Source: Nitrospiraceae bacterium (GTDB lineage Bacteria > Nitrospirota > Nitrospiria > Nitrospirales > Nitrospiraceae). Taken from it: DNA of 64,000 nt. Position 1 is the first letter of the stretch. The number at the start of each line of letters is the position of its first letter. The stretch is taken from contig DASPUC010000057.1 of the NCBI GenBank assembly GCA_035623075.1, positions 53,279 through 117,278 of the forward strand, read 5' to 3'. A program made the position numbers and the translations under genes. The notes beneath the pieces are model-generated. The model saw nothing but the letters and a program-made list of their open reading frames with translations, had not been told where the DNA came from and did no database searches. Below, piece after piece: positions 9,086 through 17,223 of this stretch.

Positions 9086-9906
9086 TGTCGGTGAGAAGTT
9101 GTCTGTCCTTGCTGGTTACGGCGGTGTCCCTTCTCACTGTATTCGCATGGGTGACGTTCGGCCACGCCCAGCTCGATCGACTTAGAAAATCAAAGACACT
9201 CGAACCGACGTCAGTTCGTGAGACACCGATGGTCGAAATTTCCGAGGGAGTTTTCTCCATGGGATTTGACGGGACGCAGGCGTTGGAAGATGAGCGACCG
9301 CTGCATCGCGTGTGGCTCGGCGCGTTCGCAATGGATCTCTATGAGGTATCGACCGCCCAGTACGCTCTCTTTCTCTCAGCTACGAATCGGTCAGAACCGT
9401 GGCAATGGCACACCGTAGATTTGGCCCAGCATGGCGACCGGCCGGTGATCGGTGTCGATTGGGGAGATGCTGACGCCTATTGCCGTTGGAGAGGAAAGCG
9501 GCTCCCGACCGAAGCCCAATGGGAGAAGGCGGCGAGAGGGACAGATGGGCGGCTCCATCCATGGGGCAATCAGGCGCCGACGAGCACGCTCGCAAATTTT
9601 GCCCTGGGTGCGCGATTCAGCTACAACCAAGTCCTCATGCCGGTGCGTTCCTTCGAACAAGGGAAGAGTCCGTATGGTCTCTATCAGATGGCCGGGAATG
9701 TGTGGGAATGGACGCAAGATTGGTATGCCGCGAACTATTACGAGACGTCGCCGGAACGGAATCCGCAAGGACCGGAGCAGGGTCAGTTCAAAGTTTTGCG
9801 CGGAGGCTCATGGTCTGACCTGCCGAAGTACCTCCTCACATATGGGCGATTCAAACTTCCTCCCGAGACGCGCAATAGCTATACGGGTTTCCGCTGCGCG
9901 AAATAG
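9085..9906 (+). CDS. Exported SUMF1/FGE-fold protein without the FGE cysteines
   Basis: A 273-residue protein with an N-terminal signal peptide (hydrophobic SLLVTAVSLLTVFAWV, cleavage near GHA). It is followed by a formylglycine-generating-enzyme-sulfatase fold: DRPVIGVDWGDADAYCRW, RLPTEAQWEKAARG, MAGNVWEWTQDWY, RGGSW, GFRC. In true FGE the segment after RGGSW carries two catalytic cysteines; here it reads SDLPKYLLTYGRF with none. It is therefore probably not a sulfatase activator, and no sulfatase lies nearby. I chose the ATG at 9085, overlapping the methyltransferase stop by one base, because the longer ORF lacks a clean signal peptide. Confidence 0.85.
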   Translation: MSVRSCLSLLVTAVSLLTVFAWVTFGHAQLDRLRKSKTLEPTSVRETPMVEISEGVFSMGFDGTQALEDERPLHRVWLGAFAMDLYEVSTAQYALFLSATNRSEPWQWHTVDLAQHGDRPVIGVDWGDADAYCRWRGKRLPTEAQWEKAARGTDGRLHPWGNQAPTSTLANFALGARFSYNQVLMPVRSFEQGKSPYGLYQMAGNVWEWTQDWYAANYYETSPERNPQGPEQGQFKVLRGGSWSDLPKYLLTYGRFKLPPETRNSYTGFRCAK

Positions 9907-9999
9907 CTAAAGAAAAGCGCTGACAGCTGAGAGTAGAAAACTCCACGAGCGACAATACCACGCCTCTATCCCCGTCATTCCTCACCGAGTGAGTTTTCC

Positions 10000-10204
10000 G
10001 GCTGTTCAAACCGCCTTCCAACAAGGCAGCAGGGAGTCCGGCGACTGAAGCGTGCCCTTCGCAGCCGCCCACCCCGAGCTGTCATGACAGCTCGGGGTGG
10101 GTACGTTGCAAGGAGAGGTGGACGACCGAGAACGAAGCCTGGGTCAGGGTGCGTCTCGGCGCACCCAGGGTGGGTGGGTGAGAGCGAAGGCGGTTTCAGC
10201 AGCT
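10000..10204. repeat. Large nested inverted-repeat region between convergent genes
   Basis: The 299-base gap 9907-10205 has no gene. Its outer arms, 10000-10018 (GCTGTTCAAACCGCCTTCC) and 10184-10204, are near-perfect complements around AAACCGCCTTC. Inside lie the palindrome at 10068-10101 and a 7-bp hairpin, GGGTGCG (10147-10153) with CGCACCC (10160-10166). It could fold as one structured RNA or be a REP/MITE-like element. It lies between the SUMF1 gene and a minus-strand gene whose stop follows directly, so transcription end is another possible role, although there are no T-runs. Confidence 0.6.
10068..10101. repeat. 34-bp perfect palindrome
   Basis: Two 17-base arms, CCCACCCCGAGCTGTCA and its exact complement, meet with no spacer, centred between 10084 and 10085. 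Without a loop it suits a dimeric protein site or a cruciform better than an RNA terminator, and no T-run follows on either strand. Confidence 0.85.
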
Positions 10205-10205
10205 G

Positions 10206-11225
10206 TTAGTAGATGCTCTTGCTGACTTCATTGGACAGCGGACTTTCGTTGCCATAGGTGTCGTACGCCGAGAGGGCGAAGAAGTAGGTCTGACCGGCAG
10301 GCAGATTGAGAATTGTATAGGAGGTGACGGTCCCGATCGTGAAGGGCGAGCCAGGAAACGTGTACAGACCGGACTGGGTGCCGACATACACCTTATATCC
10401 GGCTAGATCCGAGTCACTATTCGCGTTCCACAAGAGTGTGGCGCTACCGATGGCCGATGAAGGTGGTGGAGGGGTGGATGACGAAGGTGGAGGTGGCGGT
10501 GCCGGCGCCGGCGCCGGTGGAGATGAAGGAGGGGGGCTTGTGACAGTCGGGGCCGGAGGTTGTAGCAAACTTGTGATCGCCGGGTTCTGAAGCAGATTCG
10601 CTGCAGATCGGGATCCGGTTATCACAGGAGCTGTGGCAGTTCCTGATGATGCGTTGACCACGGAGCTTGAACTCATGGTGGACGAATTCGCGAGTGATGA
10701 AGACGAAAGTCGAGTTGCAGCTGTTGGGGGAGTCGCTGTGGCGGACATGACCCCTGGGAGCGTCGACGACGGTTTCACAACAGGTCCTTCGCCAAGTCCT
10801 GAAGTGGCGTTTGAAGTGGTAGTCGAGGCGGCCGTACTTTGGACTCCGGCCTTTTGATTTGCAGTTAGCGGTTGTGTCGCTGACGAAGAAGGAACGGGTG
10901 TCACGGCTGCGACGCCTGGACGTTTCGTTAGTTTATGGTGAGGAGAAGGCGTGGGTGGTGTGGAAGGCGAAGGGTTCTGTGGGCGTGCAACTGAATTCTG
11001 GACCGGGGGAGGTTGCGCATCGCTTCCGGACACAATCACACCCTGAGTCGAGGAGAGTGGCGGTACCGTCCCGGTGGTCGGACGATGGAGCAAACTATGG
11101 CGGTGTCCGTTATCCTGGTCAGCGGCGTATAGCGTGGGTGTCAATACGACAGCAAGCAGTCCTACCGACAAACATATCGTCCAGAGGATTTGCTGGAAGT
11201 AGCGCAATGACCGCTGGGTTTCCAT
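10206..11225 (-). CDS. Exported Ser/Thr/Pro-rich protein with C-terminal fibronectin III-like domain
   Basis: A 339-residue secreted or surface protein. A signal peptide (hydrophobic ILWTICLSVGLLAVVLTP, cleavage near LYAAD) is followed by about 200 low-complexity residues rich in Ser, Thr, Ala and Pro. This includes a Pro-rich linker (PPAPAPAPPPPPSSS) near 245-260. The last 80 residues resemble a fibronectin type III domain (TLLWNANSDSDLAGYKVYVG, ILNLPAGQTYFFALSAYD). The layout suggests a wall- or surface-spanning stalk carrying a binding domain. Function unknown. The low-complexity part is probably length-variable between strains. Confidence 0.75.
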   Translation of the reverse strand: METQRSLRYFQQILWTICLSVGLLAVVLTPTLYAADQDNGHRHSLLHRPTTGTVPPLSSTQGVIVSGSDAQPPPVQNSVARPQNPSPSTPPTPSPHHKLTKRPGVAAVTPVPSSSATQPLTANQKAGVQSTAASTTTSNATSGLGEGPVVKPSSTLPGVMSATATPPTAATRLSSSSLANSSTMSSSSVVNASSGTATAPVITGSRSAANLLQNPAITSLLQPPAPTVTSPPPSSPPAPAPAPPPPPSSSTPPPPSSAIGSATLLWNANSDSDLAGYKVYVGTQSGLYTFPGSPFTIGTVTSYTILNLPAGQTYFFALSAYDTYGNESPLSNEVSKSIY

Positions 11226-11377
11226 CGGACGGGACCCGTATACCGGCCAACATCCTAACGCTCGGCATCGCCATGCCGACCAAGTATATCAGCACTGCGC
11301 ATATTGTCTGAGGGATAACCTTAATACGCCAGAAGAACTTCACTTTGTGATGTGAGCTGGTGGGAAGAAGCAACAGA

Positions 11378-11827
11378 CTAATGCGCAAGGAGGGAGAGTA
11401 CGATCAAGCCCGTCAAGATGCAAAGGCAAGCGAAATAGAGGATGGTGCTCTTGTCTCCCAACCAAGCGGTCTGCCACTCTTCGGGATATAACGCTTGATG
11501 TTCCACAAACAAGCCGTTCTCATAGAAGCCCAGCGCGCGTTCAAGTTGAATGAGAATCTGCTTCGCCAAACGATGTCGATATCGTTGTTGCGCAATGAGA
11601 GAGCAGAAGAGGCCTGACCAGATCAATGCCGCGAAGCCGATCAGCCAGGTTTCAGAAGTCGTGAGCTGCGTTTTGTAGGGGCCGAGCAAGATCGCGAACA
11701 GCATCGTAAGGATTCCGGTAGCGCCCCAAGCCGTCAGCTTCATCATCTGCTCGCGTCGACGGTACACTTCCTCCTTGTACAACGGGTACAGGACGGTCAA
11801 CGTATGCTGAGTGCTTTCTGCCTGCAT
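11378..11827 (-). CDS. Small membrane protein, unknown
   Basis: A 149-residue protein of no family I recognise. A cytoplasmic N terminus rich in Tyr, Glu and Arg (LYPLYKEEVYRRREQMMK) precedes two close hydrophobic helices (about 33-50 and 60-78), a charged middle, and a third helix at the C terminus (STILYFACLCILTGLIVLSLL). The start Met is at 11827. It is followed on the same strand by the exported Ser/Thr/Pro-rich gene, 152 bases away. Nothing points to a function. Confidence 0.6.
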   Translation of the reverse strand: MQAESTQHTLTVLYPLYKEEVYRRREQMMKLTAWGATGILTMLFAILLGPYKTQLTTSETWLIGFAALIWSGLFCSLIAQQRYRHRLAKQILIQLERALGFYENGLFVEHQALYPEEWQTAWLGDKSTILYFACLCILTGLIVLSLLAH

Positions 11828-11857
11828 GGACTCCAGATCAGAGCGTTTCCGCCCTAT

Positions 11858-12622
11858 TCAGTTCACGTGTCTGACGAGCCACTCGACGATCGAGGTCGTC
11901 ATGGTTCGAAAGTCCTCCCCTCCCGTGAATTGATGGTCTGCTCCCGGCAACAGATCCAAACGCTTGGGGACAGGTAGCACATCCAAGAGCCGCTGGCTCT
12001 GGTGAAGTGGAACGAACTCATCCTGGTCGCCTTGCACGATGAGGGTCGGGGCCGTAATTCGTTCAGCCGGCCCATAGGCGATCTGACGGAGGCAATCCTC
12101 ATAGAAACCGTATCGCAGTCTGATTCGCTCGGGACCACCCATAATGTTCGGAATCAAGTCGGTGGCCTGCCAGCGTGCCATTTCGTCTCGGCCGAATTCT
12201 AAGCGGAGTTCTTCCGCGAAATCCACCACGGGGCATTTCAAGGCCAAACAAAGCAGGTCCTTGCGTTGAGACGCGGTGAGGATCGACACGAGTCCTCCAA
12301 AGCTCGAGCCGACCAGGCCGATCCGTGGGAACCCTTTCGCAATCACGTGATCGACCGCAGTCATGGCTTGTTCGATCGCGAGTGTCGTGGTGAGAGCTTC
12401 GAACAATCCCTCGCTCTCTCCTTGTCCGAAAAAATCGAAACGAAATGTTGCGAGCCCATGATCGTTGAGCAATCTGGTCAACGTCTTGTTCGTCGTACTG
12501 TTCTTTGTAGACAGAAAGCCGTGACAGAGGACAACCGCACGGTGTGTCGGAACGTCCGGAGTCGAAAAGATCGCAGCTACCTTATGGCCGCGCGGGTCAA
12601 GAAACGTCAGGTTCTCTTCCAT
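11858..12622 (-). CDS. Alpha/beta hydrolase (serine esterase/lipase type)
   Basis: A 254-residue cytoplasmic alpha/beta hydrolase. It has the oxyanion-loop HGF near residue 34, the nucleophile elbow GSSFGG near 106, the acid in GDQDEFVP and the catalytic His in GADHQFTGG, so the triad is complete. It resembles BAAT/YqiA-like small esterases. The substrate is unknown. It lies 30 bases upstream of the small membrane-protein gene on the same strand. Confidence 0.85.
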   Translation of the reverse strand: MEENLTFLDPRGHKVAAIFSTPDVPTHRAVVLCHGFLSTKNSTTNKTLTRLLNDHGLATFRFDFFGQGESEGLFEALTTTLAIEQAMTAVDHVIAKGFPRIGLVGSSFGGLVSILTASQRKDLLCLALKCPVVDFAEELRLEFGRDEMARWQATDLIPNIMGGPERIRLRYGFYEDCLRQIAYGPAERITAPTLIVQGDQDEFVPLHQSQRLLDVLPVPKRLDLLPGADHQFTGGEDFRTMTTSIVEWLVRHVN

Positions 12623-12680
12623 GCGGCGGCATTGTAGCAGAGTCCTGAGGCGGGAGAGTATTCAACGAACTCGAAGGGGA

Positions 12681-13463
12681 TTAGACCTTACTTGAGCGAA
12701 CACGATAGTCCACGTTATCTCGCAGCCACTTCCAGAACCGATCTTGCTCGGCCAAATCGAGGTTCGGCTGCATCTTCTCTTTCCAATTTTTCATCACTTC
12801 GCCATCAACCGTCCACAAACGCACACGCTCGCGCGGAACATGCGCGCGCCATTGCTCGCCGACTTTCGGACTCACGTATGCCAGACGAAGCGTGACATTC
12901 CGGGACAGGTACTCGAGCGGCTTGAGGTTGATTTTCTCATACAGCGCCTGTGAACCGGCCGAGGTGCCGCTTACCGTGGCGTCCGGCACACCATCCGTGA
13001 TGACGACGACATTGATCGGCGCCAGTACCAGATTACGCTCCTTGGTGATTCGAGCCACCTCTTGGAAGAAGGGATTGAAGTCCGTCACCCGATCGGTCGG
13101 TGGAAACCATTTGCGAAGCTCCGCTTCGATCTGTGAAACGTCTTTGTTCTCGAGATCATGGATGGGATGGAACGTCTTGGGTTCTCGAAGGTCCTTGCCG
13201 CCCACACTGGCGACGAACATGGCTTGCGGTTTATCCAGGCCACCCAGTTCGTTAAGATGCCCGTAGATGTAGTGGGCAAGGAACGACAGTGCATTGTCAT
13301 AGTAACCTGAATTCTTGAACGAGCCGCTCGCATCTACGCCGATAAAGAGCGTCGTGTGAGGCCGACGGACCTCGGCTGATTCCTGCGTGCAACCGGCGAT
13401 CGTGCCCAGAAGAAGGAGGCCCGCGAACGCGCAAGCAATGGGGGCTACCGCTCGACGGGTCAT
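12681..13463 (-). CDS. Von Willebrand A-domain lipoprotein
   Basis: A 260-residue lipoprotein. It has a lipobox (GTIAGC) after a hydrophobic leader, then a VWA-like fold with a full MIDAS: DASGS near the start, a Thr in DRVTDFNP, and TDGVPD. This predicts a metal-dependent protein-binding domain on the periplasmic side of a membrane. I chose the ATG at 13463, which overlaps the upstream stop by 4 bases (ATGA); the longer ORF only adds eight residues before the leader. The tight coupling to the polytopic membrane gene implies the two form a complex. No function is known to me. Confidence 0.75.
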   Translation of the reverse strand: MTRRAVAPIACAFAGLLLLGTIAGCTQESAEVRRPHTTLFIGVDASGSFKNSGYYDNALSFLAHYIYGHLNELGGLDKPQAMFVASVGGKDLREPKTFHPIHDLENKDVSQIEAELRKWFPPTDRVTDFNPFFQEVARITKERNLVLAPINVVVITDGVPDATVSGTSAGSQALYEKINLKPLEYLSRNVTLRLAYVSPKVGEQWRAHVPRERVRLWTVDGEVMKNWKEKMQPNLDLAEQDRFWKWLRDNVDYRVRSSKV

Positions 13464-14698
13464 GACGTCACCTTCTTCGGTTGCCACCGGACGGTGGGCA
13501 GGAGTTCTCTGGTCTCGACGACATCCTTCAGGCTTTTGAAGGGAATGCCGAAGACAGGTTTGCCCGTGACGAGAATCATCGCGAAGTTCAGCAAAGCGGC
13601 AGCGACATGGAGAATCGGGAGCATTAAGTACTCCATGAGTTCACTGGCTTTGTCGTGCAGCCAGCCGACCTCTCGCTTGAAATCATCAAGCGGTGCCCGC
13701 CACCAAACCGGTGGCTCCGCCGGAATGGCGCCCACGTCTCCCTGCGCCATTGCCTGATGCATGGGCTGCCGAGAGATGAAAGACAGGAGCGGCGGCGTGC
13801 CGTATTGGCCGAATAAGAACCAGGTCATGCCGCGGACACCGACCCAGCCGAAGGTCGCCAGCGAGAGGGTAAAGCCGATCCCAAGGCGAAACTGTTCGCC
13901 GGTCTGCTGGGCAATCCAGGGCGTGATGGCGTCCACCAGTTCCCGATAAAGAAACATGACTTCGAAAATCATCACGAACAGTTCGACGAGCAGCATTTGC
14001 ACCAGAAATTTGTATTCATGGTTCTTGACTGCATCGGCGAGCACTTGGATACAAGCGAAGCTGCCCATGATGAGCAGGAAGAGAAAGAAGTAGAGGATTG
14101 TCCCGGTCATGACTGAGGCGTCCGAACCGGTGATGCCAGCCAAGACTTCCGTCACTGTCGGCATCAACGTGTACGTGAAGATCGTGGCCTCCAAGAGACA
14201 CCAGAAGATCAGCAAGAGGAACGCGATCCAGGGCACGCCAGGCTGAAAATAGCTCTGGGTCATCTGGCCGGTCATCTTGAAGGGGAGGACCACAAGCTGC
14301 TTCATGGCCTCCGCGGCCAGGTTGAGCGCGAGTCGTCCCAGCGTGAAGAGCCAGCCGACGACGACCATGAGGAATCGTGCGAGGCCGACCCAATACATCC
14401 AGATGGCAAAGGCAGTGTCCCACCAGGCCAGCAACAACATTCTCATGAGCTCGATCCGGCCGGAGCGAAACGGCAGCGTGTAGAGCGTGAGATGTGTGCA
14501 CCACACGGCTCCAATCCACAGCAAGACAGGAAACAAGAGCAACAGATAATAGATACCGGCCAACCAGCCTGTTGCGGAAGAAAGCACAAAATCCATCAGG
14601 CTGCGCTGCATCTCCGGAATCCAGGAAAGCGGAATCGTGAGGAAGTGGAAGAGGCTCTGCCAGGGATCCGGAACCATCTGTGACAACTGGTCGTTCAT
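13460..14698 (-). CDS. Polytopic membrane protein, partner of the VWA lipoprotein
   Basis: A 412-residue protein with about 7-8 hydrophobic helices: for example FPVLLWIGAVW near 57, WIAFLLLIFWCLLEATIF near 158, a run around ILYFFLFLLIMGSFACI, and FGWVGVRGMTWFLFG. A cytoplasmic-looking Trp/Arg-rich stretch (PPVWWRAPLDDFKREVGW) precedes a final helix. I recognise no family. An AGGAGGG lies just upstream of the ATG at 14698. The 4-base overlap with the VWA lipoprotein gene makes a two-gene unit. The 192 bases upstream (14699-14890) hold nothing else I can name. Confidence 0.65.
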   Translation of the reverse strand: MNDQLSQMVPDPWQSLFHFLTIPLSWIPEMQRSLMDFVLSSATGWLAGIYYLLLLFPVLLWIGAVWCTHLTLYTLPFRSGRIELMRMLLLAWWDTAFAIWMYWVGLARFLMVVVGWLFTLGRLALNLAAEAMKQLVVLPFKMTGQMTQSYFQPGVPWIAFLLLIFWCLLEATIFTYTLMPTVTEVLAGITGSDASVMTGTILYFFLFLLIMGSFACIQVLADAVKNHEYKFLVQMLLVELFVMIFEVMFLYRELVDAITPWIAQQTGEQFRLGIGFTLSLATFGWVGVRGMTWFLFGQYGTPPLLSFISRQPMHQAMAQGDVGAIPAEPPVWWRAPLDDFKREVGWLHDKASELMEYLMLPILHVAAALLNFAMILVTGKPVFGIPFKSLKDVVETRELLPTVRWQPKKVTS

Positions 14699-14890
14699 GG
14701 GTGCCCTCCTGTATCAGCCTTTGGGGCTGGCCATCTATCTCTATAGAGCAAGAAGTAGGCTGGGAAAGTGATTCGCCGATCTCACTGAAAGACCGTCACT
14801 TACGGACGGATCATGAGGTCAGGATTGTTCACAAGGTGCAGGATCGAGGGTACGGAGATGAACGAAACATGATCACGTGACCCAGGGTCG

Positions 14891-16171
14891 TTATTCCGGC
14901 GGATGCAGGCCGGCGACCCAGGCGAGTTTGGCGGAGAAGAGCGCAAGACTGCAGAGCAGCAGGCTTGTGGTCACCCACGTTGCGATTTGGAGGGAGGGAG
15001 CATTGAGGGGTGTCACCCATGTGAGTAAGGCCACAACCGACAGCCCTATTGACCCGAAGCTGAGACCGACTAATTGGATGCTCCGCCACCGATCGATAAT
15101 CGCCGTCAGTTGTTCGAGGTATGGGCCGCGCTTCTTGTTGCTCTCTACTCGACTGACGGCAAGGGTGATGGGCACCAAATGGGACAAGGCACCGAAAATC
15201 GTTTGGAGGATGAATCCTATCAGTGCCATATGTGTGTAAGCGACGAGATGGAGCGAACCATAGGGCATAAAGGGAGGATCGGACAGGCTATTCGCACCGA
15301 CCAGGATACCAAGGAGAATCGTGAGCAGCAGGAAAAACGTGCCGAGCAAGAGATGATCCGAAGCGGCGTTACCGGTATGTCCGGATGCCAGCCAGGTTCT
15401 GAACATATTCACGGCATAGAGCACGGCTCCTGAAAAGAGAATGACTCCGGCAGCGATCTCAATCCGGACAGAAGAATTCAGAAATCCTCCGACTAGCACA
15501 GCAACTCCAATAGGCAGGATGATGAAGACCGCCCGTGCGAGTCGTGGACTGTACAATGGCGCATTCAACACCGTAGGCAGAAGATTGTGCATCGTGCCGA
15601 TGATGGCGAGGGAGATAAAACCCAGGATGTTCAAGTGGATGTGGGCAAGTCGGACATGGCCGTAGAATTCCTGGGTCAGTCGGAAGGCCATTATCTCACC
15701 AGCGGTCAGTCCTGTAATTAAAGCCAGAAGCGCGACTGCATAGAACCACAGATTCAACGGAGGACTGTTCAAACTCTTGCGTGCTTGCGACCAGGCATTA
15801 TGGGCGATCCAGAGAAATGAGGCCACGACAAGAAACCCGGCGATGCCAACGGCCGTGTGATTGCGAAGATAGAACCCCGTGATCATGCCGATGGCGCCGA
15901 GATTGATCACCAAGAATAAAATCGGATGGGAGTCCCGCTGCTTCTGGCCGGTCATAAGGAGCGGGGGAATGAAGGCCAGGAAGCCTCCGAGAATCATCTG
16001 CGCGACCCCCCCCACTAAGGCTCCATGGACATGGACGAGCCGGAGCCATTGAGGGAGCGGTGTTCCGTGCACCAGACCGACGAGAATCGCAACTCCCACG
16101 ATCGACGAGACGACCAACCAGCCGAAACCGGTCAACAGAAACGTCAATGGACGGAAGGTGAGATGAGCCAT
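14891..16171 (-). CDS. Heme-copper-oxidase-like (CcoN/NorB-related) membrane protein
   Basis: A 426-residue protein with about 12 helices. A motif of His, Gly, Ile/Phe, Gly and Pro recurs three times: RLVHVHGALVGG, then RLAHIHLNILGF with GTMHNLLP, then LVAYTHMALIGF with GALSHLVP. This recalls the pseudo-threefold arcs of heme-copper oxidase subunit I and the short oxidase-like proteins in nitrifiers. I see no subunit II, no c-type cytochrome subunit next door and no clear copper-B His pair, so a working oxidase is doubtful. It starts 10 bases after the thiD stop. Alternatives are an NnrS-like or heme-binding sensor protein. Confidence 0.6.
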   Translation of the reverse strand: MAHLTFRPLTFLLTGFGWLVVSSIVGVAILVGLVHGTPLPQWLRLVHVHGALVGGVAQMILGGFLAFIPPLLMTGQKQRDSHPILFLVINLGAIGMITGFYLRNHTAVGIAGFLVVASFLWIAHNAWSQARKSLNSPPLNLWFYAVALLALITGLTAGEIMAFRLTQEFYGHVRLAHIHLNILGFISLAIIGTMHNLLPTVLNAPLYSPRLARAVFIILPIGVAVLVGGFLNSSVRIEIAAGVILFSGAVLYAVNMFRTWLASGHTGNAASDHLLLGTFFLLLTILLGILVGANSLSDPPFMPYGSLHLVAYTHMALIGFILQTIFGALSHLVPITLAVSRVESNKKRGPYLEQLTAIIDRWRSIQLVGLSFGSIGLSVVALLTWVTPLNAPSLQIATWVTTSLLLCSLALFSAKLAWVAGLHPPE

Positions 16172-16181
16172 CGGGATCTCC

Positions 16182-16982
16182 TCATGGGTTGAGAAAATAG
16201 AAGTGGTTGGTCGGCCCTTGCCCGTGACCGATTGCGAGGCCGTGCCGGATCGTCTCGGTCAAATAGGTTTTCGCGGTCTGCACCGCATCGTGGACAGACT
16301 TGCCTCGCGCGAGGTGGGCGGCGATGGCCGAGGCAAACGTGCAACCAGTGCCGTGGGTGTGAGGTGTATCGATAAACGTGCCCGTGAAGACATCGAAGAA
16401 TCGTCCGTCGTACAGGAGGTCCGTCGCCCGTTCCGCCAGTAAATGCCCACCTTTGATTAACACATGTCTGCAGCCGAACCCATGAATGACTTTTGCGGCT
16501 CGGCGCGCGTCGGCGAGCGTCTTGATCTCGATGCCGGACAACTGTTGGGCCTCATGGACGTTTGGCGTGACGAGCAAGGCCAAGGGGAAGAGTCGCTCTT
16601 TGACAGCCTCGATCGCATCAGGCTTGAGCAGAGGATGGCCGCTCTTCGAGATCATCACGGGATCGACGACCAGATTCGTGACATTCTGGGGTTTCAACAT
16701 CTTGGCGACGATCTCGACAATCGCGGTCGAAGACAACATGCCGGTCTTCACCGCGGCCACTTCGAAATCGTCGAACACGGCGTCGATCTGCGCGGCAATG
16801 ATCGATATTGGCAGATCAAAAACCTCAGTAACTTCTTCCGTGTTCTGAGCGGTGATTGCCGTGATGACCGACATGGCGAACACACCGTTCGCCGACATGG
16901 CTTTGATATCCGCCTGTATGCCGGCACCACCTCCAGAATCCGACCCGGCAATGGTCAAGACTTGTTTCAATGTCTCATTCAT
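16182..16982 (-). CDS. thiD: Hydroxymethylpyrimidine/phosphomethylpyrimidine kinase
   Basis: Thiamine-pathway kinase that phosphorylates HMP and HMP-P. The 266-residue length is typical. The N-terminal signature [17 protein letters not shown], the middle [14 protein letters not shown], and the anion-hole [20 protein letters not shown] are all present. The gene lies 240 bases downstream of tenA on the same strand. I looked for a TPP riboswitch upstream and found no CTGAGA/ACCTGA core. Confidence 0.95.
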   Translation of the reverse strand: MNETLKQVLTIAGSDSGGGAGIQADIKAMSANGVFAMSVITAITAQNTEEVTEVFDLPISIIAAQIDAVFDDFEVAAVKTGMLSSTAIVEIVAKMLKPQNVTNLVVDPVMISKSGHPLLKPDAIEAVKERLFPLALLVTPNVHEAQQLSGIEIKTLADARRAAKVIHGFGCRHVLIKGGHLLAERATDLLYDGRFFDVFTGTFIDTPHTHGTGCTFASAIAAHLARGKSVHDAVQTAKTYLTETIRHGLAIGHGQGPTNHFYFLNP

Positions 16983-17104
16983 AGTTTCTGAATGTCCACT
17001 CTAAGACGGGAAAATCGGCTGAATATATATACTTTGCTGTGGAAGTCTGTCTAGGTAAGTTTCCCGTTTCTCTCCCACTCTGCGGACGGCTGTAGTATGG
17101 GCTG

Positions 17105-17210
17105 GGGGTGGGATTGCCTCAACGTGCGCGCGTCGAACGAGCACCGCCCTTAGTTTTTATGATCATTCTTGCGTGCCGCGTTCCGCGAGCACAAGAGGCG
17201 ATCCCACCCC
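17105..17210. repeat. Long imperfect hairpin between tenA and thiD
   Basis: The arms 17105-17120 and 17195-17210 match at 15 of 16 bases (GGGGTGGGATTGCCTC against its complement). A second pairing, GTGCGCGCG with CGCGAGCAC, lies just inside. The whole could fold as one stem of about 106 bases with a loop around CTTAGTTTTTATG. It lacks TPP-riboswitch cores. It may be a MITE-like insertion or a structured leader for thiD. Confidence 0.55.
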
Positions 17211-17223
17211 TAGGCGAACATTT

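Noticed and set aside
10068..10101. Palindrome as an intrinsic terminator
   Set aside because: It has no loop and no T-run on either strand.
11119..11388. 89-codon minus-strand ORF
   Set aside because: It overlaps the signal-peptide end of the exported Ser/Thr/Pro-rich gene in another frame, has no ribosome site and no motif.
16983..17223. Possible TPP riboswitch before thiD
   Set aside because: The conserved TPP cores are missing; only a generic hairpin is present.
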